Shown: in pieces, positions 9,719 to 21,190 of the stretch
How the letters are laid out: every line of letters begins with the position of its first letter
Position numbering within the stretch: position 1 is the stretch's first letter
NCBI RefSeq assembly: GCF_002776525.5
Contig: NC_045447.1
Location: 20,076,592-20,140,591 of the forward strand
Length of the DNA stretch: 64,000 bases
Source: Piliocolobus tephrosceles
Taxonomy: Eukaryota; Chordata; Mammalia; Primates; Cercopithecidae
Direction of reading: 5' to 3'
Position numbers and translations under genes: made by a program
The notes under the pieces: generated by a model
Databases searched by the model: none
Told to the model about the DNA's origin: nothing
Seen by the model: the letters and a program-made list of their open reading frames with translations, nothing else

Positions 9719-12700
9719 TCAACTTGCACTTTTAAGATATATGTGAGAACATGCAATGTCTGGAGTTCTATTCCTGTGTTAGTTTGCTGAGAATGATGAC
9801 TTCCAGCTTAACCCATGTTTCTGCAAAGAACATGATCTCGTTCCTTTTTATGGCTGCATAGTATTCCATGGTGTATATTCACCATATTTTCTTTATTGAG
9901 TCTATCATTGATGGGCATTTGGATTGGTCCATGTCACTGCTATTGTGAATAGTGCTGCAATAAATATACGTGTGCATGTATCTTTATAATAGAATGATTT
10001 ATATTCCTTTGGGTATATACCCAATAATGAGATCACTGGGTCAAATGGTATTTCTGGTTCTAGATCTTTGAGGAATTTTAACACTGTCTTCCACAATGGT
10101 TGAACTAATCTACATTCCCACCAGCAGTGTAAAAGTGTTTCTATTTCTCCCAGCCTCACCAGCATCTGTTGTTTCCTGACTCTTTAATAATTGTCATTCT
10201 GACTGGTGTCAGATGGTATCTCATTGTGGTTTTGACGTGAATGTATCTAATGATCAATGATGTTGAGCTTTTTTTCATGTTTGTTGGCCACATAAATGTC
10301 TTCTTTTGAGAAGTGTCTGTTCATATCTTTCACCCACTTTTTGATGGGGTTGTTTGTTTGTTTCTTGAAAATTTGTTTAAGCTCCTTGTAAATTCTGGAT
10401 ATAAGACTTTCGTTAGATGGATAGATTGTAAGAATTTTCTCCCATTCTGTAGGTTTTCTGTTTGTTCTGATGATAGTTTCTTTTGCTGTGCAGAGCTCTT
10501 TAGTTTAGTTAGATCCCATTTGTCAAGTTTTGCTTTCATTGTCATTGCTTTTGGCAACTTCATTACAAAATATATGCCCATGCCTTTGTCCTGAATGGTA
10601 TTGCCTAGGTTTTCTTCTAGTATTTTTACAGTTTGGAGTTTCACATTTATGTCTTTAATCTATCTTGAGTTAATTTTTGTGTAAGATGTAAGGAAGGGGT
10701 CTAGTTTCAGTTTTCTGCATGTGGCTAGCCAGTTTTCCCAGCACCATTTATTAAATAGGGAATCCTTTCCCCATTGCTTGTTTTTGTTAGGGTTGTCAAA
10801 GGTCACATGGTTGTACATGTGTGGTCTTATTTTTGAGGTCTCTATTCTGTTCTATTGGTCTCTGTGTCTGTTTGGTACCAGTACCCATACCATGCTGTTT
10901 TGGTTACTGTAGCCTTGTAGTATAGTTTGAAGTTAGGTAGCATGATACCTCCAACTTTGTTCTTTTTGCTTAGTATTGTCTGGCTATGTGGGCTCTTTTT
11001 TGGTTCCATATGAATTTTAAAGTAGCTTTTTTCTAATTCTGTGAAGGATGTCCACAGTAGTTTGATGGGAATAGTGTTGAATCTACAAATTACTTTGGGC
11101 AGTATGGCCATTTTCATGATATTGATTCTTCCTATCTACAAGGACGGGATGTTTTTCCATTTGTTTGTGTCCTTTCTATGAGCAGTGGTTTGTAGTTCTC
11201 CTTGAAGAGATTCTTCATGTCCCTTTTTAGCTGTATTCCTAGGTATTTTATTCTCTTTGTGGTAATTGTAAATGGGAGTTGATTCATGATTTGTCACTCT
11301 GCTATTCTATTGTTGGTTATAGGAATACTTGTGATTTTTGCATATTGATTTTGTATCCTGAGACTTTGCTGAAGTTGCTTATCAGCATAAGGAGATTTGG
11401 TGATGAAACAATGGGGTTTTCTAAATACAGTATCTTGTCGTCTGCAAACAATTCGACTTTCTCTCTTCCTGTTTGAATACGCTTCAGTTTTTTCTCTTTC
11501 CTGATTGTCCTGGCCAAAACTTCCAATACTATGTTGAATAAGAGTGTTGAGAGAGGGCATCCTTGTGTTGTGCCAGTTCCCAAAGGGAATGCTTCTCACT
11601 TTTGCCCATTCAGTATGATATTGACTATGGGTTTTTCGTAAATAGCTCTTATTATTTTGAGATACATTCCATCAATAACTAGTTTATTGAGAGTTTTTAG
11701 GATGAAGCTGTGCTGAATTTTATCAAAGACCTTTTTGGCATCTATTGAGACAATCATGTGGTTATTCTCATTGGTTCTGTTTATGTGATGGATTACATTT
11801 ATTGATTTGCACATGTTGAGCCAGTCTTGCATCCCAGGGATGAAACCAACTTGATCATGGTGGATAAGCTTTTCGATGTGCTGCTGGATTCAGTTTGCCT
11901 GTATTTTATTGAGGATTTCTGCATCAAAATTCATCAGGGATATTGGCCTGAAGTTCTCTTTTTTTGTTGTGTCTCTGCCAGGTTTTGGTTTCAGGATGAA
12001 GCTAGCCTCATAAAACGAGTTAAGGAGGAGTCCCTCCTTTTCAATGGTTTGGAATATTTTCTGAAGGAATGGTACCAGCTCCTCTTTGTACCTCTGGTAG
12101 AATTTGACTGTGAATCCATCTGGTCCTGGGCATATTTTGGTTGGTAAGCTATTTATTCCTGCCTCAATTTCAGAACTTGTTATTGTCGTATTCAATAGAA
12201 TAGCACAATATTTAGACTTGGGAGGGTGTGTGTGTCCAGGAATTTACCTATTTCTTCTAGATTTTCTAGTTTATTTGTGTAGATGTGTTTATAGTATTCC
12301 CCAATGGTAGTTTGTATTTCTGTGAGGTCAGTGGTGGGTGATAGCCCCTTTATCATTTTTTTATTGTGTATATTTTATTCTTCTCTTTTTTCTTCTTTAT
12401 TGTTCTTGCAAGCAGTCTATCTATTTTGTTACTTTTTTCAAAAACGAACTCCTAGATTCATTGATTTTTTTGAAGGGTTTTATTGTGTCTCTATCTCCTC
12501 CAGTTCTGCTCTAATCTTAGTTATTTCTTGTCTTCTGCTAGATTTTGAATTTGTTTGCTCTTGCTTCTCTAGTTCTTTTAGTTTTGGTATTAGGGTGTTG
12601 ATTTGAGATCTTTCTAGCTTTCTGACATGAGCATTTAGTGCTATAAATTTCCCTCTTAACACTGCTTTAGCTGCATCTCAGAGATTCCAATACATTATCT

Positions 12701-13535
12701 TTTTGTTCTCATTGGTTTCAAAGAACTTCTTAATTTCTGTTTTTTTCATTATTTACCCAGGAGTCATTCAGGAGAAGGTTGTTCAATTTCCATGAATTTG
12801 TGTGGTTTTGAGTGAGTTTCTTAATCCTGAGTTCTAGTTTGATTGCACTGTAGTCTGAGAGACTCTGTTATGATTTCAGTTCTTTTGCATTTGCTAAGGA
12901 GTGTTTTACTTCAAATTTTCTGATTGATTTTAGAGTAAGTGCCATGTGGTACTTAGAAAAATGTATATTTTATGTTTGGAGTGGAGAGTTCTTCAGATCT
13001 CTATTAGGTCCACTTGATCCAGAGCTGAGTTCAAGTCCTGAATATCCTTGTTAATTTTCTGCCTCATTTATCTGTCTAATATTGACAGTGGGGTGGTAAA
13101 GTATCCCACTATTATCTAGTAGGAGTATAAGTCTCTTTGTAGGTCTCTAAGAACTTGTTTTATGAATCTGGGTGCTCCTGTATTGGGTGCATATGTATTT
13201 AGGATAGTTAGCTCTTCTTGTTGAATTGATGCCTTTACCATTATGTAACGCTTTTCTTTGTCTTTTTTGATCTTTGTTGGTTTAAAGTATGTTTTGTCAG
13301 AGACTAGGATTGCAACCCCTATTTTCTTCTGCTTTCTATTTGCTTGACAAATTCTCCTCTGTCCCTTTATTTTAAGCCTATGTGTGTCTCTACACGTGAG
13401 ATGTGTCTCTTAAATACAGCACACTGATGGGTCTTGACTCTTTATACAATTTGCCGGTCTGTGTCTCTTAATTGGGGCATTTAACCCATTTACATTTAAG
13501 GTTAATATTGTTATGTGTGAATTTGTTCCTGTCAT
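9719..13535 (-). pseudogene. L1 ORF2 (endonuclease/reverse transcriptase), broken
   Basis: In life ORF2p nicks DNA and reverse-transcribes L1 and Alu RNA. Here the start codon lies at 13535-13533, just upstream (minus strand) of the reverse of 'cattt acatttaaggttaat', and the predicted end at 9719 gives about 1272 codons, the normal length. Open pieces survive in different frames: 12480-12662, 11890-12195 (RT entry, with 'GPDGFTVKFYQ'), 11596-11832, 11317-11583 (contains the 'FADD' box of the catalytic YADD-type motif), 10842-11117, 10330-10644 and 9905-10165 (Cys-rich C-terminal end, 'TLLHCWWECRLVQPLW'). Frameshifts and stops separate them, so no functional enzyme is encoded. Confidence 0.9.
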
Positions 13536-13588
13536 CATGATGCTAGCTGGTTATTTTGCACACTTGTTAATGTTATTCCTTCATAGTG

Positions 13589-14626
13589 TCATTGGTCTTT
13601 ATAGTTTTGTGTATTTTGCAGTGGCTGGTACTGGTTTTTCCTTTCCACATTTAGTGCTTCTTTCATGAACTTTTGCAAGGCAGGCCTGGTAGTAATGAAT
13701 TCCCTCAGCATTTGCTTATCTGAAAAGAATTTTCTTTCTCCTTCACTTATGAAGCTTAGTTTGGCTGGATATGAAATTCTGGGTTGAAAATTCTTTTCTT
13801 TAAGAATGTTGAATATTGGCCCCCACTTTCTTCTGACTTGTAAGGTTTCTGCTGAGAGATCTGCTGTTAGTCTGATGGGCTTCCCTTTGTAGGTGAACTG
13901 GTCTTTCTTTCTGTCTACCCTTAACATTTTTTCCTTCATTTCAACCTTAGTGAATCTGATGATTATGTGTCTTGGGGTTGATCCTCTCGTGCAGTATCTT
14001 AGTGGGGTTCTCTATATTTCCTGAATTTGAATGTTGGCCCATCTTGCTAGATTGGGCAAGTTCTCCTGGATAATATCCTGAAGTGTGTTTTCCAAGTTGG
14101 TTGCATTTTCTCCATCCCTTTCAGGTACTCCAATCAGTCATAGGTTGGGTCTTTTTACATAGTCCCACATTTCTTGGAGATTTTATTTGTTCCTTTTCAT
14201 TATTTTTTATCTAATCTTGTCTGCCTGCATTGTTTCAACAAGTTAGTCTTCCATCTCTAATACTCTTTCTTCATTTTAATCGATTTGGCTATCGATACTT
14301 GTGTACACTTTACAAAGTTTTCATGCTATACTTTTCAGCTCCATCAGGTCATTAATATTCCTCTCTAAACTGGTTAGTCTAGTTAGCAGCTCGTCTAACA
14401 TTTCCTCAATGTTCTTAGTTTCTTTGCATTAGTTTAGAACATGTTCCTTTACCTCAGCAAAGTTTGTTATTCCCTGCCTTCTGTAGCCTGCTTCTGTCAA
14501 TTCGCCCATCTCACCCTCCATCCAGTTCTGTACCCCTACTGGACAGGTGTTGTGATCATTTGGAGAAGAGACACTCTGGCCTTTTGGGTTTTCGGCGTTT
14601 TTTCGTTGATTCTTTCTCATCTTCAT
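13589..14626 (-). pseudogene. L1 ORF1 (RNA-binding chaperone), nonsense-mutated
   Basis: ORF1p is the trimeric RNA-binding protein of L1. The ATG at 14626-14624 opens 'MKMRKNQRKNAENPKGQ', the usual N terminus. After 65 codons the frame stops at 14431-14429, where a CAA-type codon reads TAA. The C-terminal RNA-binding part is open again at 13939-13589 (116 codons) with 'RLTADLSAETLQVRRKWGP' and 'NFQPRISYPAKLSFISEGE', typical of the CTD. Total span is 346 codons including the stop, the family length. It lies 53 bases upstream of ORF2 on the same strand. Confidence 0.9.
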
Positions 14627-15724
14627 GAGTTTGTCTAGTTTTGATCTTTGATGCTGCTAACCCTTGGATGAGATTTTTGTGGGTACTTTTTTCATCGATG
14701 CTGTTTTTGTTGCTTTCTGTTTGTTTGTTTTTCTTTCAAAAGTCAGGTCCCTCTCCTGTAGAGTTGTTGCGGTTTGCTGGGGGTTCACTTCAGGCCCTAT
14801 TCATCTGGTTGCTCCTGCGCCTGGAGATGTCACTCAAGGAGGCTAGGGAACAGTAAAGATGGATGCCTGCTCTTTTCTCTGGGATCTCTGAGCTTGAGGG
14901 GCACTGAGTTGATGCCAATAGGGATGCTCCTGTAACAGATGTCTGACAACCCCTGTTGTTGGGGGGTCTCACCTGAATGGGTGGCACAGGAAGCAGGACT
15001 CTTTTAATGAAGCACTTTGGCTGTTCCTTAGTGGAGGGGGTGTGCTGCGCTTCGGGGGCAATCCACTCATCTGGGCTGCCTGGAATCCTCAGAGCTAGCA
15101 GGAGGAAACACTAAGTCTGCTGGTCCATGGAGACTACATCCACTCCTCCCAATAGGGACTCAGGCCCAGGGAGATCAGAGTTTTTGTTCCAGAGCCCCTG
15201 GATGGAGTTGGAATCCCTGCAGGGAGGTCCTGCAGCTGCAGTGTTGGCTGCTGTCCCTCCTGCAAAGAGCTCAGATGGCTTAGACAGCAGGCAGATGCAG
15301 CAGTGGTGATGGTCTCACCTCTCCTTGGGAACATGGCTTAGGCTGATTCTACCCGAGTTAGAATCTGCGTGGCTTCCTAATTGGGACCCAAGACCCTGGT
15401 GGCATGGGCTCACAAGTGGGATATTTCAATCCGTGGGTTGCATAGTTCTGTGAAAAAAGCAGTATCCCAGGCTGGGTAGCAGGCTCACTCACCACCTCGC
15501 TTGGCTAAGGGTAGGGGTTCCCCAGCCCTGTGTGGCTCTCAGGTGGGCCACTGCCCCACACTTCTCTTCCTTCCTTTCCATGGGTCACACCAGCTGCCTA
15601 GTCAGTACTAATGACAGAACCTGGATGCCTTGGTTGCCAGTGCAGGATTTGCACCGCTTTGGATCTTTTCCATGGGAACCTCTGATTACCACTGCTTCTA
15701 GTCAGCCATCTTGGTTCTGCCCCC
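14627..15724 (-). promoter_or_regulatory. L1 5' UTR / internal promoter
   Basis: GC-richer than the neighbourhood, about 1.1 kb, located upstream of ORF1. It ends at 15724 with the YY1 box at 15714-15705. L1 5' UTRs carry both sense and antisense promoter activity. Short open frames on either strand here (for example 15127-15309, 14790-14987) are not recognised proteins. Confidence 0.75.
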
Positions 15725-18700
15725 ACCAATCTGTTTCTTTATTTATTTTTTAACATTGAACCAAACTTACATTCCTTAGAAAAAACACAGTTGGTCACGC
15801 TGTTTTATCTTTTAAAAAATATTTTCCTAGGTAGGTTTGACATTTTGATAAGTATTTTTACATCCATATTAAGGATGGATATTGGTCTATAATTTATTTG
15901 TGTATTTAACGTCTAATTTTGTTCTTAAGTTTAAAGTGATCTCATAAAGCAATTCTCTATTTTAGAAAATGATTTATGTAATTTTTGCATTATTTTTCAT
16001 GCAATGATTGATAGAAATAAATAATGAATCTATCTGTACCTGGCACTTTATGACATACATTTTAATTATTAATTATGTTTATCTATATAAATAAAAAAGG
16101 CAAAAAAGTATTTTATATAAAGAAAAAATTGTTTATTGTTAGTGTTTGAAGTCTTGATTGATTCATCAAATTAATTGGCCTCGTCAAAGTAGGGCTTTCT
16201 AATTTTATTAATTTTTTAAACAATCTATTTTAGTCTTTGTGAATTTGTAGTTTGTTTTCAATTTCATTGTCTTTCTCTTTTATCTTCAATATTTACTGTC
16301 TTGCACATGCTTTCAGTTTTTCTTTTTCTAGATTCTTAATTTGGAAAATTAGATAATGTGTTGAAGCCTTTCTCCTTTGTAACAGTGGTACTTAAAAGTG
16401 TATGTTTCCCATTACACTTTAGCTGTATCCCACAACTTTTGATATGTTACCATTCAGCGAAAAATATTTATTATTTTTCTTGTGATTTCTTCTTTGACAT
16501 ATAGGTATTTAGAAATGAGCTGCCCAATTTGAAATATTTATAGATTTTCTAGATATTTTATTTACTTTTTTTAAATAATTTTATCCTGTTGTCTTCAGGA
16601 AACAGAGTATGTTTTGAAATCCATGAATACTTGTTTTATGCCTCAACATTGAGTCTACTGTAGTGACTATTTCAAGGACATTTGAGAAAAGTGTTTGTCC
16701 TGCAGTTTTTGAATAAGTATTGTTTAGTTGTCAGTCAAAATAGATTGGTTTATACTGTAGTTCCAATCTTCTGTAATCCTTTCTCTACTTTTCCTGTTAA
16801 TTACAAAAGTAAAAGTACTGAATTCTCCAATTATGACTAAGTTTTAATGTATTTCTCCCATATTTCTATAAAAATTCTTTCATTAATTTAATATTTACAA
16901 TTTTGCAATTTTGATTAATTGACATCTACCATGGTGAAGTGATTTACTTTATCTCTGCTAATAATTATTTTCTTGCATTTTGTTTTGTCCTGATAGTAAC
17001 CAAGTCACATCAGCTTTCATATGCTTATTTTTGCAAAAATATATATTCCATTCATTGTCTTGCAGTGCTTCTGTCTTCTTATATAGAATGTATGTGTTGC
17101 ACCATAGAGCTATAAATTAAATTACTAGGCTCATGTTTAAATATAGCATTTTGCTGTTTGTTTTCTATTTTACCCTTTTAGCTTCCCATTTTAAATGTAC
17201 ATATGTGTGTATTACATATAATTTAACCATTTTAATTGTACAGTTGAGTGGTACCAAGTACACTCACATTGTTATGCAGCCATTATGCCCGTCCATCTTC
17301 TGGAACTCTCTTCATCTTAAGCTAAAAGTCTCTACTCTTAAAACAATGCCATTTTCCACCCCCACTGCCAGTACCTGGAAACCACTATATATTTTTAAAC
17401 GTGTACTCTCTCTGCTCTTTTGGCCTCATGTATACAGAGAGAGATAAGTGTGTGTATATATGTATACCTTGTATTTTCTTTGATATTATATATGCATTTT
17501 CACTTATGACATTGTAACTTTATTTATATGTGACTTTACATATAATAATATTATAGTAGAATAAATCTATTACCTCTTTCATCCCTTTGCTAGTCTTGCC
17601 ATACGTTGTTTCGCACTTTAGTCAATTAACTTTAAAAGAAATTAAGTAGCAAGCACTTTTACATGGACTTACATGTTTACTATTTCTAGAGCTACTCTTT
17701 TCATATTATAGATCTCCATTTCCTTGTAACTTCATATCCCTTAAGCCTAAATAATTTCAGTATTTCTTGTAGTCTGTATCTACTACTACAAGATTTTTTT
17801 GTTTGTCTATCTCAAAATGTCTTTATTTTGTCTTCATTTTTGAAATATATTTTTGCTCTGTGTGGAATGATAGGCTGACAGTGGTTTTTGTTTTTCTCTC
17901 AGCATTTTAAGATGTCATTTCATTATCTTTTAGCCTCTTTTTTGTATGATGAAATGCCAGCTTTCATTATTCTTTTTTGTGGTCTTATAAATAATGTCTC
18001 ATTTTTCCTCTTTCTTTCCTCTATCTTTTAAGGTATTTTTTTTTCTTCAAGAGACAAATCTTGTCCAGTTTATGTCTGCTTTTGACTACTTTCTATTGTC
18101 TTAAAACTACAACCATTTTTCCCCCAGTTTTTCCCTCTCTTACCATTTGGACATTTAGTCTTATATAAGGTACTCTACCATTACTAGAAAACAGAACCCA
18201 AGTTTGTGTGTTTCTAATATTTACCCATTAATGTGCTATTTCTGGGAAGCTTCATTCTTTTGTGTGGACCCATGTTTTGTCATATCATTTTCCTTTTGTC
18301 TAAAAAAATGTTAAGTATTTCTTTTGGATCACATTAGCTGATGACAAAATGTTCTCACCTTTCATTATTTAAAAAAAATTTCACTTTTATTTTCAAAGAT
18401 GCCTTCTCTGGGTATTGAATTCTTTCTCTCTCTCTCTCTCTGTCTCAGATAAAGAGACAGTAAGAATTCTATCTATCTATCTATCATAAGAATTCAATAC
18501 CCAGAGAAGACATGATAAATATGTTATATTAATATATATAAAATCAATACTTCAAAGAAGTTGCTTCATTGTAGTTTAGACTCTAAGTCTTTAGGTAAGA
18601 AATCTCTGGGCATTGTCATTTTCTATGCAATTGTTTTGCTCCCTCTGGTTGATTTTAAGAATTTTCTTTTCATCTGTGGCTTTCAGAAAAGTGATTATTA

Positions 18701-18934
18701 CATGCCTTTGTGTGATTTTCTTTGTGTTTAGCATTCTTAAGTCTTGTTGAGCATCTTGGATATATCGATTTATATTTTTCCTAATATGTTGAGAATTTTC
18801 AGCCATTATTTCTTCAAATACTTTTTCTGCAACTTTCTCTTCTCTTACTTGAAGACTTGTATAAGAGGCTGCTTGATATACTCCAACAGGTCACGTTGAC
18901 ACTGTTTATATTTTCAATAACTTTTTTCTCCATG
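15725..18934 (-). mobile_element. Ancient L1M, ORF2 N-terminal to ORF1 part
   Basis: Continues the host L1M towards its 5' end. 'catattaaggatggatattg' and 'ggtctataatttatttgtgt' are RT region. 'tttagctgtatcccacaact' and 'gaattctccaattatgacta' come from the endonuclease region. 'aaaatgtctttattttgtct' with 'tttttgctctgtgtgga', and 'ttcagccattatttcttcaa', belong to ORF1. Position 17140-17460 looks like a piece of another L1M 3' UTR ('gttgagtggtaccaagtaca', 'cacattgttatgcagccatt') lodged inside. Confidence 0.75.
18403..18509. repeat. Perfect 22 bp inverted repeat around microsatellites
   Basis: Left arm 18403-18424 (core 'cttctctgggtattgaatt') and right arm 18488-18509 are exact reverse complements over 22 bases. 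The 63-base loop contains (TC)n at 18424-18440, a second perfect 7 bp hairpin (ctgtctc 18440-18446 / gagacag 18454-18460), and (CTAT)n at 18469-18484. The copy sits within ancient L1M ORF1 sequence, yet the arms are identical. Confidence 0.95.
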
Positions 18935-19335
18935 TGAGCTATGGTTTGAATGTGTCCCTCCCAAAATTTGTGATGCAACTTAATCCTCATTGGTATGGTT
19001 TTATAAGGTGGAGCCTTCTACGAGGTGACTTACCCTTGAGGTCTTCTGACTCATGAGTGGGATTAATGCCCTTATATAAAACATGTGAGGGTACTTGGTT
19101 CAGCCCCTTTTCCCTTCCTCCTTGCACTGTGTGAGGACACAGCATTTGTTATCTCTAGAGGGCACAGCAATAACATGTCATCTTAAAGCAGAGGGCATCC
19201 CTCTGCAGACTGGACCCTGCTGGTACCTTGATTTTGGTCTTCCCAGCTTCCAGAACAGTAAGAAATACATTTCTGATATTTATAAATTACCCATTCTTGA
19301 GTATCCTGTTACAGCAAGATGAACATATGAAGACA
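18935..19335 (+). mobile_element. Solo LTR, MLT1A0-type (ERVL-MaLR)
   Basis: Landmarks in order: 'gctatggtttgaatgtgtcc', 'gtgggattaatgccctta', 'ctgtgtgaggacacagcatt', 'ttgattttggtcttcccagc', 'ttccagaacagtaagaaata' (degenerate aataaa region), 'ataaattacccattcttgag', 'gttacagcaagatgaacata'. It is inserted in L1M, which continues on both sides. Confidence 0.85.
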
Positions 19336-19690
19336 ACATGCTTTCTTAAGCTTAGACGGTTTCTGATCCTTGAATTCAAGTTCTCTGATCTTTTCTGTCC
19401 CTAGTGGTATTTAATCTGCTTTAATCCCATCCATAGATTTACTTTTCTGATACTGTATTTTTCATCTGGAGAATTCACATTTGGTCCTTTTCTCATATCT
19501 TATATTTCCTTCATCATTGTGTTCACATTGTCCTTGAAATCCTTGCAAATGTTGAACAGATTTACAATAGCTGTTTTAAAATCCTTATCTGCTAATTCAA
19601 TCATTTTGTTTACTCACAGCTTTGTTTTCATTTACTGATTTATTTCCAGCTTATGTGTCACATTTTCCTGCTGTGAGATTGAATAATTCA
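19336..19690 (-). mobile_element. Ancient L1M/HAL1, ORF1 N-terminal part
   Basis: 'atagctgttttaaaatcctt', then 'tatctgctaattcaatcatt' and 'gtcacattttcctgctgtga' match the antisense of the L1M/HAL1 ORF1 5' region. This is the right (5') end of the nested host L1. Confidence 0.65.
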
Positions 19691-20140
19691 AACTTAAAGC
19701 TGTTGAAGTTTTAGCTTATTTTCAGTCTTGAAAGGAATGTGGCTATGTAAACTGACATAACCAGGTCATGTGACATGCAGCTACAAGTTCTCAATTTTTC
19801 CTGTAAATAATTAGGAAGACCACATAGAAGACTCTCTCAGATCACTATCTCTCCTCCAGAATGATCAATTAATGTTTTTTGGAATGTAGCCATCTGTAAC
19901 CAATCAAATCACTGCAATGTATGTACCGGTCTTGAATAAAAAATGTAATTCTACAAAAATTTTTCTGTCTTTGTCTACATAGGTGAAGCCTTAACTTTCC
20001 ACTTTGGAGCACTGACCTCATTCATTTGGGGTTGGTGCTTCCCAGGCAGCTACCCTCAAGATTTGCCCTCAAATAAACTCTATACTTAATCATATTTTCT
20101 GAGTCTCATTATTTAAGTTTGACACTGTTCTTGGCAGGAT
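19691..20140 (+). mobile_element. Probable LTR, family unassigned
   Basis: The sequence has the layout of an LTR 3' part: 'aaccaatcaaatcactgcaa', a polyadenylation signal in 'gccctcaaataaactctata', and a T-rich end 'tctgagtctcattatttaag' then 'tttgaca'. I cannot name the family, and a unique sequence with these features is possible. Confidence 0.4.
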
Positions 20141-20218
20141 AATTTTTCATGGGATGCTTTACACTGTCAACTTCAGATCACAAAATGCTGGATTTTTTAT
20201 ACTGTTGTCTTGAAAAGA

Positions 20219-20546
20219 ATTTTTATTTTTATTTTATTTTTATTTTTATTTTTATTTTTTTTGAGACGAAGTCTCGCTCTGTTGCCCAGGCTGGAGTGCA
20301 GTGGCCGGATCCCAGCTCACTGCAAGCTCCGCCTCCCGGATTTACGCCATTCTCCTGCCTCAGCCTCCCGAGTAGCGGGGACTACAAGCACCCGCCACCT
20401 CGCCCGGCTAGTTTTTTGTATGTTTTTTAGTAGAGACGGGGTTTCACCGTGTTAGCCAGGATGGTCTCGATCTCCTGACCTTGTGATCCGCCCATCTCGG
20501 CCTCCCAAAGTGCTGGGATTACAGGCTTGAGCCACCGCGCCCGGCC
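20219..20546 (-). mobile_element. AluY, Old World monkey type
   Basis: A minus-strand AluY with tail (TTTTTA)n at 20219-20260, body 'gagacgaagtctcgctctgt' to 'gccaccgcgcccggcc'. The variants 'gcagtggccggatcccagc' and 'acaggcttgagccaccgc' are the reverse of the Old World monkey diagnostics. A short TSD 'aagaattt' occurs at 20215-20222 and 20548-20555. Confidence 0.93.
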
Positions 20547-20555
20547 CAAGAATTT

Positions 20556-21190
20556 GTTTTTTTTAGAGCAATTGTAGATACACAGTAAAATTGCGAGGAA
20601 GGTATACAAAGACATCCCATATAACCCTTTCCTCACACATATGTAGCCGCCACCATTTTACCATCCTCCATCAGAGGGTATATTTATTATAATCAACGAA
20701 CCTAGATTGACACATCTTTATTACTCAAAGTTCATAGTTTGTACTTTAGGGCTCACTGTTGGTATTGCTCATTATATGAGTTTTGAAAAATGTGTAATGA
20801 CATATTTCCACTTTTATAGTATCATACAAAATAGTTTTACTGCCCTAAAGATACCCGATGTTTGTTTTACTCATTCCTCTCTCCCTCACAACCTACCGCA
20901 ACCACTGATCTTATCTTTTTTACTGTCTCCATAGTTTTACCTTTTCCAAAATGTATGTACTTGAAATCATACACTGTCCAACCTTTTCAGATTAGTGTCT
21001 TTTAATTGGTGCATTTAATTTTTCTCCATCATGTCTTTTCATGACTTAGTAGCTTACTTCTATTTAACCCTGAATAATATTCTGTTGTCTGGAAGTAACA
21101 CAGTTTATTTATCCATTCACATACTAAGAAAATCTTGGTGGTTTCCAAGTTTTGACAATTATATGTAGTATTCTTTTGAAGCGTATTGGA
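20556..21190 (-). mobile_element. L1M 3' UTR fragment
   Basis: 'ttttagagcaattgtagata', 'cacagtaaaattgcgaggaa', 'aaagacatcccatataaccc' and 'ccctgaataatattctgttg' fit the reverse of an L1ME-class 3' UTR/ORF2 end. Diverged; the subfamily is not resolvable by eye. Confidence 0.6.

Larger units (their letters stand above)
9466..15724 (-). mobile_element. Near full-length L1 (L1PA/L1PB age), 6.26 kb
   Basis: All L1 parts are present in reverse order. They are an A-rich (taa)n tail at 9466-9500, a 3' UTR to about 9718, ORF2 9719-13535, a short inter-ORF spacer, ORF1 13589-14626, and a 5' UTR of about 1.1 kb ending at 15724 with 'gggggcagaaccaagatgg' on the minus strand. The first 20 bases of the 5' UTR hold the YY1-type box CCAAGATGGC (15714-15705) that directs L1 transcription start. 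Both ORFs are disrupted, so it cannot mobilise itself. I could not find a clear target-site duplication. Preservation is better than the surrounding L1M and poorer than the AluYs. Confidence 0.92.

Noticed and set aside
10313..12606. Several plus-strand frames of 60-106 codons
   Set aside because: Antisense shadows of the L1 ORF2 at 9719-13535.
20149..20455. Frames reading a Pro/Ser-rich 'Alu protein' (also at 28175, 29361, 43872, 52265, 58180, 61556)
   Set aside because: Translations of Alu DNA, which often stays open by chance and by its composition.
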